A DNA stretch of 63,281 nt. Origin: Guptibacillus spartinae. GTDB taxonomy: Bacteria > Bacillota > Bacilli > Bacillales > Guptibacillaceae. The translations under genes and the position numbers were made by a program. The stretch is taken from NCBI RefSeq assembly GCF_028610625.1, contig NZ_JAQQWU010000018.1, positions 1-63,281 on the forward strand. The letters are read 5' to 3'. Within the stretch, counting starts at the first letter, position 1. Every line of letters starts with the position of its first letter. This document shows positions 47,165 through 56,162 of the stretch, in pieces. Under the pieces are notes generated by a model. It made no database searches, was not told the DNA's origin, and worked only from the letters and a program-made list of their open reading frames with translations.

Positions 47165-49327
47165 CTACTTATTTTGGTCTAAATTTAATTTTGCTAACGC
47201 ATCAGCAAGAGCGGTATTAACCGGCTCGTCTTTCTGCTGATTTTTCATATAACTTGATACATCTTTCTTCGTTGCTTTTGTGTTTTTCTCTTTTTTACGA
47301 CGTTCATTAAACGTGGACAGTTTTTCACGATGGCCGCATTTACATATAAAGGTTTGGGCATCGCCCTGGCCATGAAGTTCAAGTTTCTTCTTACACTTAG
47401 GACATCTTGCATTTGTCACTTTGCTTTTTCCTTTGCGGTAGCCACATTCGCGATCCTGACAAACGAGCATTTTTCCTTTTTTACTCTTTACTTCGAGCAT
47501 TAAGTTTCCACAATCTGGGCATTTTGTTTCTGTGACATTATCATGTTTATATTTCTTCGTACTTGATTTGATTTTCTGAACAGTTTCATTCGCATATGCT
47601 TTCATTTCATCAATAAATGCCTGTTTTGATAGATGACCTTTACCAATCGCTTCAAGTTTTTGCTCCCATTCGGCAGTGAGCGCTGGGGATTGCAATTCAT
47701 CTGGCACGATCTCAAGCAATTGCTTGCCTTTTGATGTGATTGTTAGATCCTTACCATTCTTCTCGATCAAAAAGCTATTAAATAATTTTTCGATAATATC
47801 CGCACGCGTGGCGACTGTGCCAAGTCCACCAGTCTCTCCAAGCGTTTTCGCAAGCTTGTTATCTTGCGCGCTTAAAAATTGAGCTGGCTTTTCCATAGCA
47901 GTTAATAAGGTTCCTTCGTTAAAGCGTGATGGCGGGTTGGTTTTCCCTTCCGTTCTAGTCAGAGAGAGCACACGAAGTTCCTGACCTTCTTTCAACTCAG
48001 GAAGCAGGACATCTGCCTCCTCTGTTTCATATACTTCTTTCCAACCGGCTGAAAGAACCCTTTTCCCCTTTGCATCAAAGTTGGCTTCACCAATTTTGGC
48101 TTTCACCGTTACTTGCTCATATTCAAACGGTTCATATAACGCCGCTACAAATCGTTTAACAATCAAATCATATACTTTTCGATCCTTGTCACTTAGTTCA
48201 CGAATGACTGGAGTTTGCTCTGTTGGAATAATGGCATGATGATCGGATACTTTTCGATCATCAATAATATGCTTGCCTGTTTGAATGGTTTTCCCAAGTA
48301 CTTTACGCGCTGTTTTTTCATAAGGAGCTACGGCTTCTAGTCTTTCTTTCAACGTATCTTTCATATCGGATGATAGGAAACGAGAGTCCGTTCTCGGATA
48401 GGTAACGAGCTTATGCTGCTCGTACAAGCGCTGGGTAGCCGAGAGTGTTTCTTTCGCTGAAAATCCATAACGTTTATGAGCATCTCTTTGTAGCTCGGTA
48501 AGATCATACAATCCAGGGGCAAATGACTTTTTCTTAACTTTTTTCACTTCTTCGATCCGTGCTTTCTTTCCTGATAACACCTTAAGATCAGAATCAATGC
48601 GGTCACGATCAAATATCCGAGTATCGTTCGATTTTGAATCACGATATGTTAATGTAAAGCCATCCACTACCGCCGCTAGTCCATAATACCGTTCGGGTTG
48701 AAAAGATTTTATTTCCTCTTCTCGCCTTGCAATAATAGAAAGTGTCGGCGTTTGCACTCTTCCACTTGAAAGCTGAGCATTGTATTTTGTTGTAAGCGCT
48801 CGAGTTGCGTTTAATCCAACGTACCAATCCGCTTCAGACCTAGCTGCGGCTGCATGATATAGATTGGTATACTGATTCGCATCTTTCAACTTTTTAAATC
48901 CATCCCGAATCGCTTTGTCTGTAACGGATGAAATCCATAATCTTTTAAGAGGCTTTTTAGCCCGTGCTTTCTCAATAATCCACCGTGCCACAAGCTCTCC
49001 TTCACGCCCTGCGTCCGTTGCAATTACAATTTCACTTACATCATTACGGTTCATTTGCGTTTTTACAACGCTAAACTGCTTTCCACTTCTTTTAATAACC
49101 ACCAGCTTTAGCGGGGCTGGAAGCATTGGCAAATCTTCTAACTTCCATGTCTTGTAGGAGTCATCATAAACTTCAGGATCAGCGAGTGTCACTAAATGAC
49201 CAAGTGCCCACGTTACAATATAGCGATCCCCCTCAAGAAAACCATTTCCACCTTTTGTACAATTCAATACCCTCGCAATATCGCGCCCAACGGAGGGTTT
49301 TTCTGCAAGAATGAGCTGTTTACCCAC
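47165..49327 (-). CDS. topB: DNA topoisomerase III
   Basis: A 720-residue type IA topoisomerase that relaxes and decatenates DNA in the cytoplasm. The N-terminal Toprim domain begins LILAEKPSVGRDIARVL and contains ATDAGREGELVAR (acidic metal triad). The active-site tyrosine is Tyr310 in VTYPRTDSRFL. Two C-terminal zinc-ribbon motifs are seen (CPDCG...CQDRECG and CPKC...CKCG), then a basic tail. GTG start with AGGAG nine bases upstream. Single gene. Confidence 0.96.
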   Translation of the reverse strand: MGKQLILAEKPSVGRDIARVLNCTKGGNGFLEGDRYIVTWALGHLVTLADPEVYDDSYKTWKLEDLPMLPAPLKLVVIKRSGKQFSVVKTQMNRNDVSEIVIATDAGREGELVARWIIEKARAKKPLKRLWISSVTDKAIRDGFKKLKDANQYTNLYHAAAARSEADWYVGLNATRALTTKYNAQLSSGRVQTPTLSIIARREEEIKSFQPERYYGLAAVVDGFTLTYRDSKSNDTRIFDRDRIDSDLKVLSGKKARIEEVKKVKKKSFAPGLYDLTELQRDAHKRYGFSAKETLSATQRLYEQHKLVTYPRTDSRFLSSDMKDTLKERLEAVAPYEKTARKVLGKTIQTGKHIIDDRKVSDHHAIIPTEQTPVIRELSDKDRKVYDLIVKRFVAALYEPFEYEQVTVKAKIGEANFDAKGKRVLSAGWKEVYETEEADVLLPELKEGQELRVLSLTRTEGKTNPPSRFNEGTLLTAMEKPAQFLSAQDNKLAKTLGETGGLGTVATRADIIEKLFNSFLIEKNGKDLTITSKGKQLLEIVPDELQSPALTAEWEQKLEAIGKGHLSKQAFIDEMKAYANETVQKIKSSTKKYKHDNVTETKCPDCGNLMLEVKSKKGKMLVCQDRECGYRKGKSKVTNARCPKCKKKLELHGQGDAQTFICKCGHREKLSTFNERRKKEKNTKATKKDVSSYMKNQQKDEPVNTALADALAKLNLDQNK

Positions 49328-49455
49328 AATACCAATCTCCTCATAGTTCGATTATTTCTATGTTCTATCATAACAGCTTCAATGTTACACGTGAAACATT
49401 GCCTCTTCGTATTTTTTAACAAACAAAAAAGAAGATGTCTCCCATCTCCCTTCGG

Positions 49456-50364
49456 CTAGTTGCTATTTAAAATACCTTCTTCTATTAAAACAGCTTCAAG
49501 GGCATCGACTACTTCACCATCGTACAACACGCCTGAAAGACGCTTTAATTCATTCAAGGCATATTCAGGTGTATACGCTTTTCGATAAGAACGATCATCC
49601 GTCATCGCATCAAAGGAATCACTGACCCCAATGATTTTTGCACCAATTGTAATCTCATCGCCTTTCAGACCATCCGGGTAACCCGAACCGTTCAGTCTTT
49701 CGTGGTGCTGACGTATAATAGTGCTTATATCTGAATAATAGGAGTCTTTAACCATTTCCGCACCATCAGTTGGATGTTTTTTAATAATGTCATATTCCTC
49801 ATCCGTAAGACCGCCTGGCTTATTCAATATTTCTTCAGGAACATTTATTTTGCCTACGTCATGAAGAACGGAAGCAACAATTAGTGTATCTAATTCATCT
49901 TTTAGCAACTTGAGTTTTTTGCCCATTTTAATACTCGTATTCTGTACTCTAATACTATGCTTAAAAGTGTATCGATCCTTTTCTTCAACCTTACTAACTA
50001 CCTCTAATAACAAAGAAACTTTTTGACTAATTAAATGGAAAACGGACTCATTTATCATCCAAATCATTGAGACTTCAGAAGCTGCTTCAAAAAACACGAT
50101 ATCTTTAAGATCTTTTACGAAAAAGTAATCATCTTTTTTTAAAGTAAGGGATAGCTCTTCGCATACCAGTTCACCTTCTAAAATATAAAAAAATTCGAAA
50201 CTTTCTGGATTGTTTCCGGGATATAAATAAAACACGGTTCCTTCGTACACTACTTGTTTCATGACTTCAATGCCAGAACCTCTACCTAATAAACTAAGTT
50301 TCGCAGATTCTTGCACTACTTCTTCCAAACTCTCCTGCTTACGTCCAATTGATAAACCGTCCAA
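49456..50364 (-). CDS. cupin-HD-GYP phosphodiesterase candidate
   Basis: A soluble protein of about 302 residues with an N-terminal cupin-like beta-rich domain (about 35-105, with FYILEGELVCEELSLTLKKD) and a C-terminal HD-GYP domain. The HD-GYP residues are kept: HDVGK (metal pair), HHERLNGSGYP and DSFDAM. It probably hydrolyses cyclic di-GMP under control of a small ligand bound by the cupin part. The start is taken as TTG at 50364 behind AGAGGTG; an ATG at 50394 lies almost on top of its own ribosome site. It is separate from the other two cyclic di-GMP genes. Confidence 0.8.
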   Translation of the reverse strand: MDGLSIGRKQESLEEVVQESAKLSLLGRGSGIEVMKQVVYEGTVFYLYPGNNPESFEFFYILEGELVCEELSLTLKKDDYFFVKDLKDIVFFEAASEVSMIWMINESVFHLISQKVSLLLEVVSKVEEKDRYTFKHSIRVQNTSIKMGKKLKLLKDELDTLIVASVLHDVGKINVPEEILNKPGGLTDEEYDIIKKHPTDGAEMVKDSYYSDISTIIRQHHERLNGSGYPDGLKGDEITIGAKIIGVSDSFDAMTDDRSYRKAYTPEYALNELKRLSGVLYDGEVVDALEAVLIEEGILNSN

Positions 50365-50432
50365 ATTTACACCTCTTTTTCCACTAACATACATTTCCTC
50401 TATATCTTATTATATAGTACTAAGCATATAAT

Positions 50433-50460
50433 AAAAAGCATCTCAAAAGAGATGCTTTTT
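50433..50460 (-). terminator. terminator of the secreted coiled-coil gene
   Basis: AAAAAGCATCTC (50433-50444), AAAA loop, GAGATGCTTTTT (50449-50460). Confidence 0.9.
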
Positions 50461-50463
50461 CAA

Positions 50464-50946
50464 TTAAACTCCTACGATTTGAATCGGATCAACCCAAACC
50501 CATCGGTCTGCAATTTGTACATAGACCCAAGAACATTCTGCTTGAATGCCCTCTTTTGCTGCTTCCTCAATCATATCAGCAGTCATTTTATTCGTTTTAC
50601 GAATAAGGTCATTGATTAACTTATCAAGATCCTGGTTGTACTTTTCAGTAAGCTCATCTTTTTTCTTCTTTACTTCTTTTTCGATAACCGCAACGTCTGT
50701 TGGTGAAGCGCCATTTAGACGGGCATTCTCAATCTTAGCATCGAGCTTTGCCGTTTCGAGGGAAAGCGTTGCCAATAATTGATCTCCTTTACCCTGAGCC
50801 TTTTGGATTTCCGCTTCAATTCTTACATTCGTTTCGTCAATTTTTTGCAAGATTTCATTGTGGTCACTTTCTGCCGCAAAAGTGCTGGTACCCATAAACA
50901 TAAATAGTGCAACTACTGAAAATAAAGCTACAATCAACTTCTTCAT
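50464..50946 (-). CDS. secreted coiled-coil protein
   Basis: A 160-residue protein with a clear signal peptide (KKLIVALFSVVALFMFMG, cleavage after TFA). The mature part is strongly helical and charged, with heptad-like spacing and long stretches of Glu and Lys (residues 30-130), then a short Trp-rich end (SWVYVQIADRWVWVDPIQI). It could act at the cell surface or in the wall, but no family is recognised. Its ribosome site precedes an ATG at 50946. Monocistronic. Confidence 0.75.
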   Translation of the reverse strand: MKKLIVALFSVVALFMFMGTSTFAAESDHNEILQKIDETNVRIEAEIQKAQGKGDQLLATLSLETAKLDAKIENARLNGASPTDVAVIEKEVKKKKDELTEKYNQDLDKLINDLIRKTNKMTADMIEEAAKEGIQAECSWVYVQIADRWVWVDPIQIVGV

Positions 50947-51123
50947 GTTAATCCTCCCCTATCAAACTAGTATGTAGTGAAAGTTTGAATTAGGTCATAC
51001 CTCCCACTAATCAACACTATACGGTAAATTTTTCAAGAAATCTATCCTTTTTCACCCTGTTTCCTCGACAAATTTGGTAAATTTTATACATAAACAAGTC
51101 TTTTGAAACCCTTTTTTCTACCT

Positions 51124-51152
51124 AGAAAAAGACAGTCGATTTTACTCGACTG
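51124..51152 (-). terminator. terminator of the alpha-glucosidase gene
   Basis: CAGTCGA (51133-51139) pairs with TCGACTG (51146-51152), T-run on the minus strand. Confidence 0.75.
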
Positions 51153-51159
51153 CCAGCTG

Positions 51160-52821
51160 TTAGCGATTAAGGCGATAAACTCTTGCTTCGTAAGGCTTTA
51201 ATACAATCGAATCGTTCACTTCTCTTGCTACAGGATAGTTATTCAAAAGTAATTGGGTCGGTTCTAACTTAAGTTTTGTGTTGAATACAGCCGGTTCAAT
51301 GGATAGATTTGTAACAACGAGAACAGCGTCTTCTTCCATCGTTCTTGTATAAGCATAAATTTGCGGATCTTCTTCAAGTAGCAAGTCATAGCTTCCGTAT
51401 GTGAAAACCAAGTTGTTCTTCTTTAATTCAATCATTTTTTTATAAAAAGCTAGAATGGATTGATCGTCAGCTTCTTGCTTCTCAACATTAATATCCACAA
51501 AATTTGGATTCACTTTTAACCATGGTGTTCCAGAAGAAAAGCCAGCATTATGATCATTGCTCCACTGCATTGGTGTGCGGCTATTATCACGAGAGGAAGC
51601 CCAAATGACTTTCATAATATCCTCATGTGGTACACCTGCTTCGCGTTGAATGCGATAGCGGTTTTTATCAGCCACATCATCATAATCTTCAATAGAAGGA
51701 AACTGCACGTTAGTCATCCCGATTTCTTGGCCCTGATAAATAAATGGCGTTCCTTGCATAAGGAAATACATGGCTCCCATTGAAGTGGCACTTTCCCTCC
51801 AATACTCCTGGTCATTTCCCCACGTTGAAATAACACGAGGTTTATCGTGATTTTCAACAAATAAAGCATTCCAACCTTTGTTTTCAAGTCCCTTTTGCCA
51901 GCGTGTTAACACTTTCTTTAAAGACACGATATCAAGATCAGGATTTTCTTCTGCATCCCATAATCCAAGGTGTTCAAATTGAAAAATCATATTCATTTTT
52001 CCGTCTTTTTCGTCCACCCATTGGTCTGCTTCATCAATGCTTACACCGTTTGCTTCTCCAACCGTCATGACATCGTACTTCGAGTACGTTTTATCCTTGA
52101 ACTCCTGAAGAAATGTCTGAATCCCCTTTTGGTTCATATGCATATCAAATGAGGAAACGTATTTTTCTTTGTTTGGATTCGGCATATCCGGAAATCCTGG
52201 ACGCTTCTTAATATGACTAATTGCGTCAATTCGAAAACCATCAATCCCTTTATCAAGCCACCAGTTGACCGTGTCATAAAGCGCTTCACGAACTTCTGGA
52301 TTTTCCCAGTTTACATCCGGTTGCTTTGTTGAGAAAACATGCAAGTAATATTGATCGGTTTTTTTATCATATTCCCAGGCAGATCCACCGAAAATACTTT
52401 CCCAGTTGTTCGGTTCTTTGCCATTCTTTCCATCACGCCAAATATACCAATCACGCTTCGGATCTTCTTTCGATGAACGTGACTCGATAAACCACTGGTG
52501 CTCATCGCTCGTATGATTTAAAACAAGATCGATAATTAATTTCATATCGCGTTTATGCACTTCTTTTAAGAGTAGATCAAAGTCTTTCATTGTACCGAAA
52601 TCTTCCATAATATCCTGGTAATCAGAAATGTCATAACCATTATCATCGTTAGGGGATTTGTACATTGGACAAATCCAAATGACATCGATACCAAGATCTT
52701 TTATATAATCCAGTCGCTGAATAACACCTTGTAAGTCTCCAATTCCATCGCCATTTGAGTCCTGGAAGCTTCGAGGATAAATTTGATAGCCAACCGCTTC
52801 TTTCCACCAGATTCTTTTCAT
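51160..52821 (-). CDS. malL: GH13 alpha-glucosidase (oligo-1,6-glucosidase/maltase group)
   Basis: A 553-residue cytoplasmic enzyme of the GH13_31 group. The catalytic residues are Asp199 in GFRIDAISHI, Glu256 in TVGEANGV and Asp326 in VENHDKPR. The residue after the nucleophile is Ala200; in this group Val at this place is linked to alpha-1,6 specificity, and Ala or Thr to alpha-1,4 bonds, so maltose-type substrates are more likely than isomaltose. No maltose transporter is adjacent. A palindromic operator overlaps its promoter region. GAGGGTG sets the start. Confidence 0.87.
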   Translation of the reverse strand: MKRIWWKEAVGYQIYPRSFQDSNGDGIGDLQGVIQRLDYIKDLGIDVIWICPMYKSPNDDNGYDISDYQDIMEDFGTMKDFDLLLKEVHKRDMKLIIDLVLNHTSDEHQWFIESRSSKEDPKRDWYIWRDGKNGKEPNNWESIFGGSAWEYDKKTDQYYLHVFSTKQPDVNWENPEVREALYDTVNWWLDKGIDGFRIDAISHIKKRPGFPDMPNPNKEKYVSSFDMHMNQKGIQTFLQEFKDKTYSKYDVMTVGEANGVSIDEADQWVDEKDGKMNMIFQFEHLGLWDAEENPDLDIVSLKKVLTRWQKGLENKGWNALFVENHDKPRVISTWGNDQEYWRESATSMGAMYFLMQGTPFIYQGQEIGMTNVQFPSIEDYDDVADKNRYRIQREAGVPHEDIMKVIWASSRDNSRTPMQWSNDHNAGFSSGTPWLKVNPNFVDINVEKQEADDQSILAFYKKMIELKKNNLVFTYGSYDLLLEEDPQIYAYTRTMEEDAVLVVTNLSIEPAVFNTKLKLEPTQLLLNNYPVAREVNDSIVLKPYEARVYRLNR

Positions 52822-52861
52822 ATCTCTACACCCTCATCTATTTTATAAAGTTCGTTAAAGT

Positions 52862-52873
52862 GCAAACGTTTGC
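52862..52873. promoter_or_regulatory. MalR-like operator / cre
   Basis: GCAAACGTTTGC is a perfect 12-bp palindrome with the CG centre of LacI-family operators and matches the MalR-type site known in Firmicutes. One base to the left, TGCAAACGTTTGCT also matches the cre consensus at 13 of 14 positions. It is about 40 bases before the malL start. Confidence 0.7.
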
Positions 52874-53002
52874 TCAAAACGCGATAAAAAAAGCGCTTTC
52901 TTTTTTCCTTATTTACTTCTACCTACTTGTAGTTTACTTGGATTTGACACAATTATCAATACGAAGATGAAAGTATTTTTTAGGGAGGTCGGTGACAGGC
53001 TA

Positions 53003-53031
53003 TTGACGAGCGACCTAGACATCTATAAAAT
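53003..53031 (+). promoter_or_regulatory. promoter of the riboswitch-ade transcript
   Basis: TTGACG (53003-53008), 17-base spacer, TAAAAT (53026-53031). Transcription would start about 53038, just before the aptamer. An inverted repeat AGGTCG...CGACCT (near 52986-53015) surrounds the -35 box. Confidence 0.6.
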
Positions 53032-53052
53032 ACGCTAATAATACGTACCAGG

Positions 53053-53120
53053 TTTCGTATAATTTTGGAGATATGGTCCAAAGGTTTCTACCAAACTACC
53101 GTAAATGGTTTGACTACGAT
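53053..53120 (+). ncRNA. purine riboswitch, guanine class (C74 type)
   Basis: The leader contains TCGTATAAT, GATATGG, GTTTCTACC, ACCGTAAAT and GACTACGA, the conserved blocks of the purine aptamer. P1 can form between TCGTA (53055-53059) and TACGA (53115-53119). The base before the 3' P1 strand, which decides specificity, is C (53114), as in guanine/hypoxanthine-binding RNAs; adenine aptamers have U. Downstream hairpins 53118-53149 and 53149-53168 could couple ligand binding to the ribosome site (AGAGGAG). Confidence 0.93.
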
Positions 53121-53148
53121 GACAATTCTGGCAATGCGAATTTGTCAT

Positions 53149-53168
53149 CCTCTGTCTAGACTGAGAGG
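53149..53168 (+). promoter_or_regulatory. hairpin covering the ade ribosome site
   Basis: CCTCT (53149-53153) pairs with AGAGG (53164-53168), with inner GTC/GAC, and so hides the Shine-Dalgarno AGAGGAG. This suggests translational output of the purine riboswitch. Confidence 0.5.
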
Positions 53169-53177
53169 AGATAAAGA

Positions 53178-54893
53178 ATGGATAAACTAACACGAAGAAT
53201 ACAAACTGCCGCCGGAGAACGTGAGGCCGACTACGTTATTAAAAATGGACAGATTTTAGATAGTTATAACCTCGAATTTATTGAGGCTGATGTCGCCATC
53301 ATCGATGGCGTTTTTGCAGGCATAGGAAATTTTGAAGGGAAGCACGTCATTGATGCAAAAGGAAAATACGTCGTTCCCTCTTTAATTGATGCGCACGTCC
53401 ATATTGAATCCGCTATGGTTCCTCCTTCTGAATTTGCCAGGGCAGTCCTTCCATGTGGGGTAACGACGATCATTACTGATCCCCATGAGATCGCGAATGT
53501 TTCTGGGGCGGAAGGGATTTCTTATATGCTACAAGACTCAGAGAATATTCCGATGGACATCTATTACATGCTACCCTCAAGCGTTCCTTCTACACCTTTT
53601 GAAAATAGTGGAGCAATTCTTTCTGCTGAAGACTTAAAGCCCTTCTATGAACATAAACGCGTTCTCGGGTTAGCTGAAGTGATGGATTATCCATCTGTCG
53701 CAAACACCTCCCCTTCAATGATGAAAAAACTTGTCGACGCGCAATCTAAAAAGATTGATGGCCACGCGGCAGGTCTTGATACCCGGGCTTTGAATATTTA
53801 TAAATCAGCTGGCATTGGAACAGATCATGAATGCATCACCGCCCAAGAAGCACTTGATCGAGTGAAACGCGGGATGTATGTTTTTATTCGAGAAGGCTCT
53901 GTCGCAAAAAATTTAAAAAAGCTCCTTCCTGCCGTAACCGAACGAAATGCGAGACGGTTTATGTTTTGTACGGATGATAAGCACATTGACGACTTAATAA
54001 CAGAGGGAAGCGTTGACCATAATGTTCGCCTTGCTATCCAAGAAGGACTTGACCCGCTGCTCGCCATTCAAATGGCCTCCCTAAACGTAGCGGAGTGTTA
54101 TCATTTATCTACAAAAGGCGCCATCGCACCAGGTCTTGATGCTGATTTTCTCCTCCTAAACGACGTGTCAACATTTTCAATTGCACAGGTCTATCGAGCT
54201 GGTGAGCTCATTGCAGAAGAAGGCGAGACGAAGAGAATCGAGACGGTAACGCCATCCAAAAGAATAACCAATTCTGTTCATCTACCAAAGTTAACGAAGG
54301 AACACCTGCATTTAGCAGTAACAGATCAAGAAGCAAATGTGATTCAAGTGATTCCAAATCAGATCGTGACAGAAGCAAAGAAGTTTACCGTTAATCGCAA
54401 TGACAACAATGGCTTCGTCTCCTGTTATGAAAAAGACCTCATGAAACTCGCCGTTATTGAGCGGCATCACAACACAGGCAATGTTGGCCTTGGCATTGTT
54501 AAAGGTTTTCAGTTTAAAGATGGGGCCATTGCCACAACTGTTGGCCATGACTCTCACAACTTGATTATGGCTGGAGTTAGCGACGAGGACATGATCAAAG
54601 CAGCTGAAGTGATTCAAGAAATGCAAGGTGGTTTAGTGGTTGTACGCAACCAGGAAGTGCTGGCAAAATTGCCGCTACCTATTGCGGGACTCCTTTCGAC
54701 TAACGACTACCACTCTGTCGTGAGAGAACTTGAAGAAATCGAACTGGCATTAAAAGAGATTGGTGCACCTGAGCACTTTAATCCTTTTCTTACGCTTTCC
54801 TTCCTAAGTCTTTCAGTCATTCCAGAGCTTAAACTAACAGACATGGGACTCTTTAACGTTAATGCGTTTCGCCATATTTCTATTAATGAGTAA
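53178..54893 (+). CDS. ade: adenine deaminase
   Basis: A 571-residue amidohydrolase that converts adenine to hypoxanthine and ammonia in purine salvage. The metal-binding motif DAHVHIES is at the N-terminus, with GVTTIITDPHEIANV and FCTDDKHIDDLI, and the C-terminal IERHHNTGNVGLGIVKGF is typical of the Ade family. It is preceded by a guanine-class purine riboswitch, which should respond to guanine or to hypoxanthine, its own product. GAGAGGAG gives the start. Single gene, convergent with an alcohol dehydrogenase. Confidence 0.95.
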   Translation: MDKLTRRIQTAAGEREADYVIKNGQILDSYNLEFIEADVAIIDGVFAGIGNFEGKHVIDAKGKYVVPSLIDAHVHIESAMVPPSEFARAVLPCGVTTIITDPHEIANVSGAEGISYMLQDSENIPMDIYYMLPSSVPSTPFENSGAILSAEDLKPFYEHKRVLGLAEVMDYPSVANTSPSMMKKLVDAQSKKIDGHAAGLDTRALNIYKSAGIGTDHECITAQEALDRVKRGMYVFIREGSVAKNLKKLLPAVTERNARRFMFCTDDKHIDDLITEGSVDHNVRLAIQEGLDPLLAIQMASLNVAECYHLSTKGAIAPGLDADFLLLNDVSTFSIAQVYRAGELIAEEGETKRIETVTPSKRITNSVHLPKLTKEHLHLAVTDQEANVIQVIPNQIVTEAKKFTVNRNDNNGFVSCYEKDLMKLAVIERHHNTGNVGLGIVKGFQFKDGAIATTVGHDSHNLIMAGVSDEDMIKAAEVIQEMQGGLVVVRNQEVLAKLPLPIAGLLSTNDYHSVVRELEEIELALKEIGAPEHFNPFLTLSFLSLSVIPELKLTDMGLFNVNAFRHISINE

Positions 54894-54896
54894 AGA

Positions 54897-54927
54897 AAAA
54901 GCAGCATGGCGTCGCCATGCTGCTTTT
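54897..54927. terminator. bidirectional terminator
   Basis: AAAAGCAGCATGGC (54897-54910), 3-base loop, GCCATGCTGCTTTT (54914-54927). Confidence 0.95.
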
Positions 54928-54932
54928 CTGTA

Positions 54933-56096
54933 TTAGAGAGATCGGGTTAGAATATCTCGAACGCTTTCTCGATCAAGTTCTTTATAGGTGCCAACGCCTG
55001 GTTTAATAAAGGTTTTTTCAACCATACTGTCAAATTCAGCATCATCGATTTCATAATCTGCAAGACGAGACGGTGCACCAAGAGAGTTCCAGAACGTACG
55101 AAGTGCTTTCGCTCCTTCTACAGCCACTTCGTAATCACTTTTACCTTCTGATGATACGCCAAGAACGTTCATGGCTAACTGTTTCACTCGAGAAGAATCT
55201 TCTTCAAGGACGTGTTCCAACCAGTTCGGGAATAAAATGGCCAATCCACCACCGTGAGGAATATCGTAAACGGCAGATATAGCATGTTCGATGCGGTGTG
55301 TGGCCCAATCACCGCCATCAGTGCCGTTACTTAATGTGCCGTTAAAAGCCGTTGTACTAATATACATCATTGTTTCACGGTGTTCATATGAATTCAAATC
55401 CCTTAAGAGCTTTGGACCTGTCTCAATCGCCGTGCGAAGAAGGGATTCGATAAACCCATCAATCATTGGGGTGTTGTTTGTGCGGTGAAAGTAATGTTCC
55501 AACGCATGTGACATGCTATCAACGATACCATAAACCGTTTGATTTTCTGGAACTGAAAATGTGTAAGTTGGATCAAGAACAGAAAACGTTGGAAATACAT
55601 GAGGAGAACCCCATCCAAGCTTTTCTTTCGTTTCCCAATTTGTAATTACCGACACGGAGTTCATCTCTGAACCTGTTGCAGCGAGGGTTAAAACAGTTCC
55701 AAACGGCAGGGCTGATTCAATTGGTTCTTTTTGCGTAATTAAATCCCATGCTGAACCTTCATAGTGAGCGCCCGCAGCAATTGCTTTCGTACAATCGATT
55801 ACGCTTCCACCGCCTACTGCCAGCAGAAAATCGATGCCCTCTTTTTTACAAATGGCGGAACCTTTTTCTACTGTTGTCAGACGCGGGTTTGGTTCTACTC
55901 CAGAAAGCTCATACACTTCCGCATTCACTTTCTTAAGTTCAGTCATGACAGCGTCATAAACGCCGTTTCGCTTGATGCTTCCGCCACCATATACCACGAG
56001 AACTTTCACCCCATAATGAAGTTCTCCTGCTAATTCTTTTATTTTGTCTTTGCCAAAATAAAGGCGGGTCGGATTGTATTGTAAAAATGGTTTCAT
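54933..56096 (-). CDS. iron-dependent alcohol dehydrogenase (butanol dehydrogenase-like)
   Basis: A 387-residue soluble enzyme of the Fe-ADH family. The nucleotide loop is seen as [19 protein letters not shown], and the metal ligands lie in [12 protein letters not shown] and [19 protein letters not shown]. Length and sequence resemble the YugJ/YugK-type butanol dehydrogenases, reducing aldehydes or oxidising alcohols with NAD(P)H. The ATG at 56096 has GAGGTG five bases upstream; earlier in-frame starts are not favoured. Confidence 0.9.
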   Translation of the reverse strand: MKPFLQYNPTRLYFGKDKIKELAGELHYGVKVLVVYGGGSIKRNGVYDAVMTELKKVNAEVYELSGVEPNPRLTTVEKGSAICKKEGIDFLLAVGGGSVIDCTKAIAAGAHYEGSAWDLITQKEPIESALPFGTVLTLAATGSEMNSVSVITNWETKEKLGWGSPHVFPTFSVLDPTYTFSVPENQTVYGIVDSMSHALEHYFHRTNNTPMIDGFIESLLRTAIETGPKLLRDLNSYEHRETMMYISTTAFNGTLSNGTDGGDWATHRIEHAISAVYDIPHGGGLAILFPNWLEHVLEEDSSRVKQLAMNVLGVSSEGKSDYEVAVEGAKALRTFWNSLGAPSRLADYEIDDAEFDSMVEKTFIKPGVGTYKELDRESVRDILTRSL

Positions 56097-56138
56097 AAGA
56101 CACCTCATTATCATTAGTCGAAGCTAGTGTACCATACT

Positions 56139-56162
56139 CCCATCCTCAAACTGTAGGATGGG
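56139..56162 (-). terminator. hairpin after the MocA-type gene
   Basis: CCCATCCT (56139-56146) pairs with AGGATGGG (56155-56162). No T-run, so weak as a terminator. Confidence 0.45.
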
